Below are positions 45,391 to 54,207 of a DNA stretch of 64,000 nt, piece after piece. The position numbers and the translations under genes were made by a program. Each line of letters opens with the position of its first letter. Position 1 is the stretch's first letter. Where the stretch lies: the NCBI GenBank assembly GCA_025464995.1, contig JAODMO010000011.1, forward strand, positions 62,001-126,000. Reading direction: 5' to 3'. The notes below the pieces were generated by a model, which was not told the origin of the DNA, did not search any database, and was given only the letters and a program-made list of their open reading frames with translations. The stretch is from Microbacteriaceae bacterium. Its GTDB lineage: Bacteria > Actinomycetota > Actinomycetes > Actinomycetales > Microbacteriaceae.

Positions 45391-46799
45391 GGCACGAAGG
45401 TGCGCGTCGGGAATGCGGTCGCCACGAGCGCTCGGAGCGATTCACGCGAGCCGCTGACAAGCCCGCTTGTTCGCGCCTGCACGAGCACGTTGCCGATGGC
45501 GGTCGCCTCCACAGGTCCGGCCAGCACGGGCAGACCGCTGCGGTCGGCGAGCAGCTGGCAGAGCAGTGCGTTTTGTGATCCGCCGCCGACGATGTGGATC
45601 ACTGAGACGGTCTTACCCGAGAGCGATGCGGCCGTGAAGACGGCCCGCGCGAAGGCATCGGCGAGGCTCTCCACAATGCTGCGCACGAACTGGGCCTGAG
45701 TGTTCGGCACGACGGCACCGTTGTCACGGCACCACTCCGCAATGCGCGCCGGCATGTCGCCGGGAGCCAGGAACCTCGGGTCGTTCGTGTCGAAGACGGC
45801 GACGGGTTCGGCGACGGCCGCGGCGGCGTCGAGCAGCGCGGGCAGGCTGATGGGGGAGGCGCCGCGTTCCCACTCACGCACCGACTCGCTGAGCAACCAC
45901 AGCCCCATGACGTTGTGGAGGTAGCGCACAGTCCCGTCGACGCCGCCTTCGTTCGTGAAGTTGGCGAGGCGCCCCGCCTCGCTGAGTTCGGGATGTTCCA
46001 GCTCGACGCCCACGAGACCCCAGGTTCCGCACGAGATGTAGGCGAAGTCTGCGTCGACCGCGGGTACGGCGAGAACCGCCGACGCGGTGTCGTGGGAGCC
46101 CACGGCCGTGACCGTCGTGGTCGCAGCCATCCCGGTCTCCCTCGCTACGTCGGGAAGAAGCGAGCCGATGCTGGCGCCCGGGTCGACGAGTCGCGGAAAC
46201 AGCGCGCGCGGAAGCTCGAGGCGCTCGAGCAGGCCGTCATCCCACTGGCCCGTAGCGACGTTGACCAGCCCCGTGGTCGACGCGTTGGTGCGCTCGGCGA
46301 CCTGCCGTCCGGTGAGCCAATAGGCGAGGAGGTCGGGCACGAGGAGGAAGCCATCCGCCACCGCGAGCGTGCCCTCGAGGCGGTCGGATGTGAGCTGGTA
46401 CAGCGAGTTGAACGGCAGGTGCTGCAGGCCGTTCGCGGCATAGAGCTCCGCCGGGCTCACGAGTGCGTGAGCCGCTTCGACCGCCGTCGCGTTGCGCTTG
46501 TCGCGGTAGTGGTACGGCATCCCGAGGATCCGTCCGCCGCGCATCAGCGCATAGTCGACCGCCCAGGAGTCGATGCCGATGCTCGCGATCGCCGGCTCTT
46601 CTCCCGCGGCGGCAGCGAGTCCGGCGACGACGCTGCGATAGAGCTCGAGGACGTTCCAGTGCAGGCCGTCGATCGTGCGCACGGGCGTGTTGGCAAACCG
46701 GGCGATCGGGCGGATGCTGAGCTCGTTCGCCGACACGTGCCCCAGCATGACCCGCCCGCTCGTCGCGCCGAGATCGACGGCGGCGACGGCGACGGTCAT
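45381..46799 (-). CDS. rhaB: Rhamnulokinase
   Basis: Phosphorylates L-rhamnulose to rhamnulose 1-phosphate with ATP. The 472-residue FGGY-family kinase has AVDLGATSGRVMLG at the N-terminus, GIDSWAVDYALMRGGRIL, AVGSHDTASAVLAVP, FAYISCGTWGLVGVE and the adenosine motif HIVGGGSQNALLCQLLADRSG. These are diagnostic of RhaB. The ATG overlaps the stop of the upstream aldolase/dehydrogenase gene by 4 bp. The C-terminus ends inside a repeat element, which may have replaced the last few native residues. Confidence 0.94.
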   Translation of the reverse strand: MTVAVAAVDLGATSGRVMLGHVSANELSIRPIARFANTPVRTIDGLHWNVLELYRSVVAGLAAAAGEEPAIASIGIDSWAVDYALMRGGRILGMPYHYRDKRNATAVEAAHALVSPAELYAANGLQHLPFNSLYQLTSDRLEGTLAVADGFLLVPDLLAYWLTGRQVAERTNASTTGLVNVATGQWDDGLLERLELPRALFPRLVDPGASIGSLLPDVARETGMAATTTVTAVGSHDTASAVLAVPAVDADFAYISCGTWGLVGVELEHPELSEAGRLANFTNEGGVDGTVRYLHNVMGLWLLSESVREWERGASPISLPALLDAAAAVAEPVAVFDTNDPRFLAPGDMPARIAEWCRDNGAVVPNTQAQFVRSIVESLADAFARAVFTAASLSGKTVSVIHIVGGGSQNALLCQLLADRSGLPVLAGPVEATAIGNVLVQARTSGLVSGSRESLRALVATAFPTRTFVPAG

Positions 46800-48838
46800 C
46801 GCAGGAAGGCCGCGGCCACACCCGCGTCGACTGGGATGTGGAGCCCGGTCGTGTGGCTGAGGTCGCTCGTGCACAGCACGAACACGGCGTTCGCGACGTT
46901 CTCGGGCAGCACCTCGCGCTTGAGCAGCGTGCGCTGCGCATAGTACGTGCCGAGTTCTTGTTCGGGCACCCCGTACACGGCGGCGCGCTTTGCACCCCAA
47001 CCGCCGGCGAAGATCCCTGATCCACGCACGACGCCGTCGGGATTGATGCCGTTGACCTTGACGCCGTACTCGCCGAGTTCGGCCGCGAGCAGCCGCACCT
47101 GGTGTGCCTGATCGGCCTTCGTCGCCGAGTAGGCGATGTTGTTCGGGCCCGCGAAGACGGAGTTCTTGCTCGAGATGTAGATGATGTCGCCACCCAGCTT
47201 CTGGTCGATGAGCACCTTCGCCGCCGCACGCGAGACGAGGAACGAGCCCTTCGCCATCACGTCGTGCTGCAGGTCCCAGTCGGCGACCGTGGTCTCGAGC
47301 AGCGACTTGCTCAGCGAGAGCCCCGCGTTGTTGACGACGAGGTCGAGGCCGCCGAAGGCGAGCAGCGCGGCATTGATCGACGACTGCACCTCGGTCTCGC
47401 TCGTCACGTTGGCTTGCACGCCGATCGCCGTGTCTGTGTTGCCGATCTCGGCCGCGGCATCCCGGGCCTTGGTGATGTCGAGGTCGGCGATGACGACGCA
47501 GGCGCCCTCGGCCGCGAGCCGGGTCGCGATGGCCTTGCCGATTCCGGATGCCGCGCCGGTGACGAGGGCGATGCGACCCGCGAGCGGCTTGGGCTTCGGC
47601 AGGCGCTGCAACTTCGCCTCCTCGAGCGACCAGTACTCGATGCGGAACTTCTCCTCGTCGGAGATCGGTGTGTAGGTCGAGATCGCCTCCGCTCCCCGCA
47701 TCACGTTGATTGCGTTGATGTAGAACTCTCCGGCGACGCGCGCGGTCTGCTTGTCGGCGCCATAGCTGAACATTCCGACGCCGGGGATCAGGACGATGGC
47801 GGGGTCGGCGCCGCGCATGGCCGCAGACCCGGGCTCCGCATGTTTCTCGTAGTAGGCCGCGTAGTCGGCGCGGTATCGCTCGTGCAACTCGTCGAGGCGG
47901 GCGATCGAGTCCTCGATCGAGGCGGACGCCGGCAGGTCGAGCACGAGCGGCTTCACCTTGGTGCGCAGGAAGTGGTCGGGGCAGCTCGTGCCGAGGGCCG
48001 CGAGCCGTGGGTGTTCGCTGAGCGACAGGAAGTCGGTGACGACCTCGGCATCGGTGAAGCTGCCGACCTGTGGCCGGTCGGTCGAGGCGAGGCCACGCAC
48101 GTGCGCCGCGAGAGCCGCCGCCTTTGCGAGGCGCTCCTCCGGCGGCAGCGCGCCGTAGCCGGGCAGGTCGTCGCCGAACGGGTGCGACTTGCCCAATTCT
48201 GCGATGTACGTCTCCGCCGTCTTGATGATCCACAGGCTGTTCGCCTCAGCCTCCTCTGAGGTGTCACCCCACGCCGTGATGCCGTGACCACCGAGGATGA
48301 CACCGATGGAGTCGGGGTTCGCCTCTTCTATGGCCGCGATGTCGAGGCCGAGCTGAAATCCGGGGCGACGCCAGTCGACCCACGCGACGCGCCCGCCGAA
48401 CGCCTCGGCGGTGAGCGCCTCGCCGTCGGCCGACGTGGCGAACGCGATCCCGGCGTCCGGATGCAGGTGGTCGACGTGGTTCGCGTCGACGAGTGCGTGC
48501 ATGGCCGTGTCGATCGACGGCGCGGCACCGCCCTTTCCGTGCAGCGTGTAGTCGAAGGCGGCGACCATCTCGTCTTCGCGCTCGACGCCCGGGTAGATGT
48601 TCTTCAGCGCGCGCACGCGGTCGAGGCGCAGCACGGCAAGCCCGGACTCCGTGAGGGTGCCGAGGTCGCCCCCGGAGCCCTTGACCCAGAGCAGCTCGAC
48701 CGGCTCGCCCGTGGCGGGGTCGGTCTCGGTGCCCTTCGCCGAGGTGTTGCCCCCCGCGTAGTTGGTGACGCGCGGGTCGGAGCCGAGGCGGTTCGACCGT
48801 GCAATCAGTTCAGCAGCAGCGGTGTTCGTCATGGTCAT
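46796..48838 (-). CDS. Bifunctional rhamnulose-1-phosphate aldolase / lactaldehyde dehydrogenase
   Basis: A 680-residue fusion known as RhaEW. Residues about 1-400 form a class II aldolase with LWVKGSGGDLGTL, the zinc-type histidines of DHLHPDAGIAFATS and GVILGGHGITAWG. Residues about 425-680 form a short-chain dehydrogenase with VTGAASGIGKAIA, NNAGLS and the YSATK catalytic pair. It splits rhamnulose 1-phosphate into DHAP and L-lactaldehyde and oxidises the latter to L-lactate. It overlaps rhaI upstream and rhaB downstream by 4 bp each. ATG 48838 is preferred over 48832 because of the overlap. Confidence 0.92.
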   Translation of the reverse strand: MTMTNTAAAELIARSNRLGSDPRVTNYAGGNTSAKGTETDPATGEPVELLWVKGSGGDLGTLTESGLAVLRLDRVRALKNIYPGVEREDEMVAAFDYTLHGKGGAAPSIDTAMHALVDANHVDHLHPDAGIAFATSADGEALTAEAFGGRVAWVDWRRPGFQLGLDIAAIEEANPDSIGVILGGHGITAWGDTSEEAEANSLWIIKTAETYIAELGKSHPFGDDLPGYGALPPEERLAKAAALAAHVRGLASTDRPQVGSFTDAEVVTDFLSLSEHPRLAALGTSCPDHFLRTKVKPLVLDLPASASIEDSIARLDELHERYRADYAAYYEKHAEPGSAAMRGADPAIVLIPGVGMFSYGADKQTARVAGEFYINAINVMRGAEAISTYTPISDEEKFRIEYWSLEEAKLQRLPKPKPLAGRIALVTGAASGIGKAIATRLAAEGACVVIADLDITKARDAAAEIGNTDTAIGVQANVTSETEVQSSINAALLAFGGLDLVVNNAGLSLSKSLLETTVADWDLQHDVMAKGSFLVSRAAAKVLIDQKLGGDIIYISSKNSVFAGPNNIAYSATKADQAHQVRLLAAELGEYGVKVNGINPDGVVRGSGIFAGGWGAKRAAVYGVPEQELGTYYAQRTLLKREVLPENVANAVFVLCTSDLSHTTGLHIPVDAGVAAAFLR

Positions 48839-50001
48839 GCCCCCCAGCCGGCCTGCAGGCCGCCCACTCGTTCTTCGGCGATCGTCTTCTGGTATCCGGA
48901 TGCCGCGTAGGCCGCCATCGGGTCGGCGGCGAGCCCGCGCGACTCGCGCCACGCGGCGAGGTCGGGGCGCACGTCGGTGTAGAACGCGTCCATGAGGATG
49001 CCGTTGGCGCCGAGCACGTCGCCCGCGTCCTGCGCGGCCTTGAGCGCGACGGCGTCGACGAGCAGCGCGCGCGCCGTCATTTCCTGCACATTGAGCACGG
49101 AGCGCATCTGCCCCGGGATCTTGTCTTCGACGTTGTGGCACTGGTCGAGCATGAACGCGACGCCCGAGTCGGGGCCGTAGCCGCCGCCGCGGATGACCTC
49201 ATAGAGGATGCGGAACAGCTGGAACGGGTCGGCCGCGCCCACGATGAGGTCGTCGTCGGCGTAGAAGCGGGAGTTGAAGTCGAACGAGCCGAGCTTCCCG
49301 AGGCGCAGCAGCTGGGCGACGATGAACTCGATGTTGGTGCCCGGCGCGTGGTGGCCGGTGTCGAGGCAGACGAGTGCGCGCTCGCCGAGCGCGGCGACCT
49401 GGGCATACGAGGTGCCCCAGTCGGGAACATCCGTGTGGTAGAAAGCCGGCTCGAAGAACTTGTACTCGAGCACGAGGCGCTGCGACTCGCCGATGCGGGC
49501 GTAGATCGACGCGAGCGAGTCGGCGAGGCGGTCCTGCCTGCCGCGGATGTCGCCCTGGCCCGGGTAGTTCGTGCCGTCGGCGAGCCAGATCTTGAGGTCG
49601 CGGGAGCCCGTCGCGTCCATGATGTCGATGCACTCGAAGTGGTGGTCGATCGCCTTCTGGCGGATCTTCGGGTCGGTGTGCGTGAGCGACCCGAACTTGT
49701 AGTCGTCGTCCTGGAAGGTGTTCGAGTTGATGGTGCCGAGCTCGAGGCCGAGGTCGTTGGCGTAGCGACGCAACTCGGCGTAGTCGTCGACCTCGTCCCA
49801 CGGGATGTGCAGCGCAACGGTGGGGGAGAGCCCGGTGTACTCGTTGACCTTCGCCGCGTCGGCGATCTTCTCCTGCGGGGTGCGCGGCGTACCGGGCGTG
49901 CCGAAGACCTTGAAGCGCGTGCCGGAGTTGCCGAACGCCCACGACGGCAGCTCGATGGCTTGCGTCTCGAGCGCGGACGAGATGTCGCTGAATTGCACCA
50001 T
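48835..50001 (-). CDS. rhaI: L-rhamnose isomerase
   Basis: Interconverts L-rhamnose and L-rhamnulose. The 388-residue product is of the non-E. coli RhaI type, a xylose-isomerase-like TIM barrel. Metal and substrate residues are visible in LGTINSNTFQDDDYKFGSLTH, LKIWLADGTNYPGQ, LEYKFFEPAFYHTD, LVCLDTGHHAPGTNIE and SFDFNSRFYADDD. It is the first gene of the rhaI-rhaEW-rhaB operon. Immediately upstream lie a TATACT -10 and a LacI-type operator. Confidence 0.94.
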   Translation of the reverse strand: MVQFSDISSALETQAIELPSWAFGNSGTRFKVFGTPGTPRTPQEKIADAAKVNEYTGLSPTVALHIPWDEVDDYAELRRYANDLGLELGTINSNTFQDDDYKFGSLTHTDPKIRQKAIDHHFECIDIMDATGSRDLKIWLADGTNYPGQGDIRGRQDRLADSLASIYARIGESQRLVLEYKFFEPAFYHTDVPDWGTSYAQVAALGERALVCLDTGHHAPGTNIEFIVAQLLRLGKLGSFDFNSRFYADDDLIVGAADPFQLFRILYEVIRGGGYGPDSGVAFMLDQCHNVEDKIPGQMRSVLNVQEMTARALLVDAVALKAAQDAGDVLGANGILMDAFYTDVRPDLAAWRESRGLAADPMAAYAASGYQKTIAEERVGGLQAGWGA

Positions 50002-50043
50002 TGGAATTCTCTCTGTTCGTGTCACCGGCGGCCAGGCGGCCGG

Positions 50044-50091
50044 ATGAATCGTTTCAACTGGGAGTATACGTGCTGTATCCTTCGTGGGGAA
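50044..50091 (-). promoter_or_regulatory. rhaI promoter with LacI-type operator
   Basis: On the minus strand TATACT (complement of 50063-50068) is a near-consensus -10, with a weak TTCCCC at 50086-50091 as -35 after 17 bp. TTGAAACGATTCAT (complement of 50044-50057) lies just downstream of the -10, over the start site. It matches the operator word at the other rhamnose promoters. Confidence 0.75.
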
Positions 50092-50110
50092 GACGCTTCC
50101 TCAGACATCC

Positions 50111-50467
50111 TCAGACGCTGCCGGTCGCGTGCGCCCGCGTGAGCTGGTCGTCGAGGTTGAACACCTCCGGGAGATAGAGGAAGGCCTGGTCGGCCGGTAC
50201 GTCGAGGTCGACGAAGTGCTCGGCCATCGCGGCCTGCCAGCGTGCGTTGACCTCGGTCGCGGCCATCCCGTCGAGAGACGCACGGAGGTCGTCGCTCTCG
50301 AAATATCCGATGACGAGGCCGTCGTCGCGCAGGAAGATCGAGTAGTTGTTCCACCCCGTGGCCTTCAACGCCTCGAGCATGTCGGGCCACACCGCGGCGT
50401 GGGTGACGCGATACTGCTCGATGTGGTCGGGCTTGACCTGCAATTGGAAGCAGTAACGCTGTGTCAT
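50111..50467 (-). CDS. rhaM: L-rhamnose mutarotase
   Basis: Equilibrates alpha and beta anomers of L-rhamnose. The 118-residue product has the typical YCFQLQVKPDHIEQYRVTHAAVWPDML start, cited as FQLQVKPDHIEQYRVTHA, WNNYSIFLRDDGLVIGYFE, and the conserved ending LPEVFNLD. RhaM proteins are about 104-115 residues, so the length is right. It lies between the FucI/AraA-like gene (60 bp upstream) and the rhaI promoter. Confidence 0.92.
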   Translation of the reverse strand: MTQRYCFQLQVKPDHIEQYRVTHAAVWPDMLEALKATGWNNYSIFLRDDGLVIGYFESDDLRASLDGMAATEVNARWQAAMAEHFVDLDVPADQAFLYLPEVFNLDDQLTRAHATGSV

Positions 50468-50527
50468 CCGGTGTTCTCCATTTCCTGGGTCACGCCTCTT
50501 GGGGCGCGGCGTCGGCGGCTGCCGCAA

Positions 50528-51976
50528 TCATCGCCAGCGCGGCAGGGCGGCCATGTCGACGTGGCGGTGTTCGATGCCCAGCAGGCTGGCCGCGGCGCGG
50601 AGGTCGGCGGCGCGGTGCCCGACGCACAGCGCCCAGTGGTGTCCGACGCCGGCCTGCGACCATTCGTCGACCCATTCGCCTGGGTCACCGCCGAAGTCGA
50701 CCCGGCTGGTCGTGTTGCCGATCGCGAGAACCGGGCCAGGCACCACGGTTCCCTCGCTGGTGATGAAGGTGTAGGTGCCGTCGCGATCCTGACCGATGCC
50801 GAACGTCGTGACCGGTCCCTGCTTCACGTCGAACTCCACCGAGACGCCGTAGCCGCGCTTGCCGTGATAGACGCCCAACCCGCGCAACAGGGGGCGGCGC
50901 TCGGAGACGGCGAGATGGGCCGGCCCATCGTGTCCCATCTCCACGACGCCGTCGAAGAAGTTGAGTGCCTGGATCTCGGTGAACGATCCCCCCGCGCCCA
51001 TCGAATGGGCCGCGAGCATCGCGAGGCTCGTGCGTAGCTCGTACTCTCCCACGAACGGGATGCCGCGTGCCGTGAGCAGCGATGCGCCGAGGATCATCCC
51101 CGCGCCGAGGCGCTCATGCTGCTCGCCCTCGAGACCGCGGTGGTAGTAGGCGGCAGAGTCGAGGTCGAAGTCGTCGACGAGGCGGTCGAGTCCGACCGAC
51201 ACCTTCGCGCCCCACGCGAAGTCGTCGTCGTCGACGGATGCGTCGAGGGTGAAGAGCTCCCGCGCGAGGGCCATGCGTTCGCGTACCTGCGCGTCGGTGA
51301 CCTCCGCCACTCGCACGCGCAGGTCGTCGAACTCGAGTACCTCGACGTGTGAGCCGAACTGTGTCGAGACGAGCGTGAGGTCTGTCGACACATCCAGCAT
51401 CCCTGGATAGAGGTGACCCATGAGCCCGTGTCGCGCGGTGCGGAGGGTGGCGCGCACGCCGGCCGCGTGCACCCACTGGTTGATGCGCGTCCACGCCGAC
51501 TCCTGTTTCAGATGGCCGGAGACCGAACGGAAGGGGATGCCGGCACGGCGGAAGACGTTGGCGACCTCGGGCACGGGACACTGGCCGCAATACGCGAGCC
51601 ACGTGCCGGTGTCGACGTTGGCGTGGTCCATGGCCTCGGTGGGTTGGAGGTCGATCACGAGCACCGGCGTTTTCGCGCGCTGCGCGATCGGTAGCACCAT
51701 CGACGACGTGAGGTAGGTGGTGAGGAAGATCACGATGAGGTCGCAGTCGGCCAGCCGCAGCTTCTCCGCCGCGACATTCGCCTCTTGCGCATCCGAGACG
51801 AAGCCGACATCGACGACCTCGGCGTCGAGGTCGTCGAACCGCGCGGTGACGTAACGGCTCGACTCCCGGAGTTGTGGCAGGAGGTCGGGAAACTGCGGCC
51901 AGTACGCGGCCAGCCCGCCGGCCACGAGGCCGATTCGAGTTTGGCGGCGCTTCTTCGGCGCGAGGATGTCGGTCAT
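50528..51976 (-). CDS. L-fucose/L-arabinose isomerase-fold protein
   Basis: A 482-residue protein of the FucI/AraA fold. It starts RIGLVAGGLAAYWPQFPDL, has LIVIFLTTYLTSSMVLPIAQ, VDTGTWLAYCGQCPVPEV, and EFDVKQGPVTTFGIGQDRDG late. The sequence ends HHWALCVGHRAADLRAAASLLGIE, like the arabinose isomerase C-terminus that closes the active site. It is probably an aldose-ketose isomerase. RhaI already isomerises rhamnose, so this one may act on a different 6-deoxy or pentose sugar; its real substrate is unknown. It lies downstream of the ABC importer genes. Confidence 0.78.
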   Translation of the reverse strand: MTDILAPKKRRQTRIGLVAGGLAAYWPQFPDLLPQLRESSRYVTARFDDLDAEVVDVGFVSDAQEANVAAEKLRLADCDLIVIFLTTYLTSSMVLPIAQRAKTPVLVIDLQPTEAMDHANVDTGTWLAYCGQCPVPEVANVFRRAGIPFRSVSGHLKQESAWTRINQWVHAAGVRATLRTARHGLMGHLYPGMLDVSTDLTLVSTQFGSHVEVLEFDDLRVRVAEVTDAQVRERMALARELFTLDASVDDDDFAWGAKVSVGLDRLVDDFDLDSAAYYHRGLEGEQHERLGAGMILGASLLTARGIPFVGEYELRTSLAMLAAHSMGAGGSFTEIQALNFFDGVVEMGHDGPAHLAVSERRPLLRGLGVYHGKRGYGVSVEFDVKQGPVTTFGIGQDRDGTYTFITSEGTVVPGPVLAIGNTTSRVDFGGDPGEWVDEWSQAGVGHHWALCVGHRAADLRAAASLLGIEHRHVDMAALPRWR

Positions 51977-52018
51977 CGGTGCCTTTCTCCGTCATGCGAC
52001 GTTCGGATGTGCGGGTTC

Positions 52019-52048
52019 CCTGGGCCTGTCGAGGTAGACAGGCCCAGG
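52019..52048. terminator. Strong stem-loop after the solute-binding-protein gene
   Basis: CCTGGGCCTGTC (52019-52030) and GACAGGCCCAGG (52037-52048) form a perfect 12-bp stem with a 6-nt loop, 15 bp past the binding-protein stop. No T-run follows. It may act as a partial terminator or 3' mRNA protector that raises binding protein over the downstream enzymes. Confidence 0.65.
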
Positions 52049-52063
52049 CGGGGCTACGACCGG

Positions 52064-53122
52064 TTAGAAGTCGTAGTCGTCGATGTTGTCCGCGTTGAAG
52101 CGCGTGGGTGGACCTACGATCGCGACGCCGTCCTTGCCGACCTCGATCGTGCCGAGGTCGCCCGCCTCAAAGGAGTCGCCTTCCGCGCCGGTGATGTCAC
52201 CATCGACGAGTGCCTTGCCGGCGAACGCGGCTACGTAGCCGAGCTGTGCCGGGTCCCAGAGAGCGAACTCCTTCACCGTGTCGTCTTTCACGAATTCGCG
52301 CATCTCGTTCGGCAGGCCGAGGCCGGTCAATGCGACCTTGCCCTTGTAGTCCGACGTCGAGAGGTACTTCGCCGCCGCGGCGATGCCGACCGTCGTCGGC
52401 GAGATGATGCCCTTGAGGTTCGGGTACGACGACAGCAGGCCCTGGGTCTCCTGGAACGACTTGTCGGCGTCGTCATCGCCGTAGACCTTGGCTACGAGGT
52501 GGATGTCGGCGTAGTCGGGGTTCGACGCGAGCTCCTCCTCCATGAACTTGATCCACTCGTTCTGGTTGGATGCGGTGGCGGTCGCTGACAGGATCGCTAC
52601 GTCGCCGGCCCCGCCGATCTGCTCGGAGATGATCTCCAGCTGGATGAGAGCGACATCCTTGGCGACGACCTGGCTGATAAAGATGTCGCGGTAGTCAGGA
52701 TCGGTGTCGGAGTCGAAGGCGACGATCTTCGCGCCGGCCTCACGCGCGGCCGACAACGACGGCCCGACGGCGTCGGGGTCGTTCGCGGCGATCACGATGA
52801 CGTTCGTGCCTTCCTGTGTGGCCTGTTCGATGAACGGGATCTGCGCGCTCGCGCTCGCCTCGAGCGGACCGAGCACTTGCGAGTCGAATCCCGCCTCCTT
52901 CGCGCCGTCTTCACCGCCGCCGAGAACGACGTCCGTGTACGGGTTGTTCAACTGCTTGGGCAGGAAGGCGATAGTCGAACCGCCGCCTTCGCCGCCGCTG
53001 CCATCCCCGCCCCCGTCGGCCGCCGCACAACCGGTAGCAACGAGCGCGACTGTGACGGCCACGGCAGCGAAACTTGCGCCGCGCCTGGGACTCCCGCTTC
53101 GGGCCCGAGAAAACAACATCAT
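52064..53122 (-). CDS. rhaS: Rhamnose ABC transporter substrate-binding lipoprotein
   Basis: A 352-residue secreted lipoprotein. The signal peptide ends in the lipobox VATGC at about residues 29-33, followed by a Gly/Ser-rich linker. The periplasmic-binding fold of the sugar (RbsB/RhaS) type follows: FLPKQLNNPYTDVVLGGGEDGAKEAG, NVIVIAANDPDAV, KIVAFDSDTDPDYRD, AILSATATASNQNEWIKFM (cited in parts) and GLGLPNEMREFVKDDTV. These last segments are typical of autoinducer-2/rhamnose binding proteins. Last of the four importer genes. AAGGAAG precedes the ATG. Confidence 0.88.
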   Translation of the reverse strand: MMLFSRARSGSPRRGASFAAVAVTVALVATGCAAADGGGDGSGGEGGGSTIAFLPKQLNNPYTDVVLGGGEDGAKEAGFDSQVLGPLEASASAQIPFIEQATQEGTNVIVIAANDPDAVGPSLSAAREAGAKIVAFDSDTDPDYRDIFISQVVAKDVALIQLEIISEQIGGAGDVAILSATATASNQNEWIKFMEEELASNPDYADIHLVAKVYGDDDADKSFQETQGLLSSYPNLKGIISPTTVGIAAAAKYLSTSDYKGKVALTGLGLPNEMREFVKDDTVKEFALWDPAQLGYVAAFAGKALVDGDITGAEGDSFEAGDLGTIEVGKDGVAIVGPPTRFNADNIDDYDF

Positions 53123-53151
53123 TGTTCTTCCTTTCGTGAATACGCCTGGTG

Positions 53152-54207
53152 CTAGGCGTGGGGTGACCCGAGGGAGGATGTCCCTTGGACGACTGAGTGG
53201 ACACGGGCGAGCCGGACGCGTTCCCGCGCCCACGTCGTGACGCTCGGTGCGACGACCGAGATGACGAGCAGGCTTCCGGTGACGATGATGAGAGCCGTCT
53301 CGGGAACCTTGGCGAGCCGCAGGGCATACGTCAGCACGCCGATCAGCAGCACGCCCCCGATGACCCCAGGAATGGCTCCCTTGCCGCCGAAGATCGAGAC
53401 GCCGCCGAGCAGCACGGCGGCGATCACGCTGAGCTCCATGCCCGTGCCGTTGTCGGGCCCGGCGCTCGCCAGTCGGAGGGTGAGGAACACCCCGACGATG
53501 CCCGACACCGTGCCCGTCGCGATGAAGAGCCAGAACTTGGCGTGCCCGACGCGGATGCCCACGAACGACGCTGCCTCCGTGCTGTACCCGAGCGCGAAGA
53601 GTCCGCGGCCGAAGGGCGTGAAGTGGAGCAGCACGGCGAAGAACGCGATGATCAGCACGACGAAGATCATGACGACCGGGATGCCGGTGGCGCCGAGCTT
53701 GGAGAGTACGAATACGTTGAGCTCGCGCGGGAAGTCGGCGACCTTCTGGTCGCCGATGACCACGAGCGCGAGGCCGCGGAAGAGCGCGAGGGTGCCGATG
53801 GTGACGGCGAGGGATGGCAGGCCCAAGGTCGTGATCAGGAAGCCGTTGAACGCTCCGCAGACGACCCCTGCGAGCACCGATGCGACCATGACCGTGACGA
53901 TGTCCCACCCAGTGTCTCGCCAGAGCACCCCCATCACGGCGCTCGTGAGCCCCGCGATGGATGCGACGGAGAGGTCAATCTCACCGGAGATGATCACGAG
54001 CGCCATCGGCATGGCGAGGAGCAGGATCGGGATGACCTGGATGAGCAGGAAGCCGACGGTCAGTGTCGATGCGAAGAAGCGCACGCCCAGGCACGACACG
54101 ATGACCACCGCGAAGAGCACGTAGATGATGATCGCGTCGTGACCGGTGAGCCGTCTGGCGAGGGCGCCCCGGGTCTTGACGATCGATGCGGTCAGGGTCT
54201 CAGACAT
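53152..54207 (-). CDS. rhaQ: Rhamnose ABC transporter permease 2
   Basis: A 351-residue membrane permease of the BPD-transp-2 (ribose/rhamnose) group with about nine hydrophobic segments. The family motif is ALVIISGEIDLSVASIAGLTSAVMG, the segment that carries the GExDLS signature. Later come GLPSLAVTIGTLALFRGLA and LLGGVSIFGGKGAIPGVIGG. It pairs with the other permease, whose 3' end it overlaps by 8 bp. Assignment as RhaQ rather than RhaP is by order and could be reversed. Confidence 0.85.
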   Translation of the reverse strand: MSETLTASIVKTRGALARRLTGHDAIIIYVLFAVVIVSCLGVRFFASTLTVGFLLIQVIPILLLAMPMALVIISGEIDLSVASIAGLTSAVMGVLWRDTGWDIVTVMVASVLAGVVCGAFNGFLITTLGLPSLAVTIGTLALFRGLALVVIGDQKVADFPRELNVFVLSKLGATGIPVVMIFVVLIIAFFAVLLHFTPFGRGLFALGYSTEAASFVGIRVGHAKFWLFIATGTVSGIVGVFLTLRLASAGPDNGTGMELSVIAAVLLGGVSIFGGKGAIPGVIGGVLLIGVLTYALRLAKVPETALIIVTGSLLVISVVAPSVTTWARERVRLARVHSVVQGTSSLGSPHA

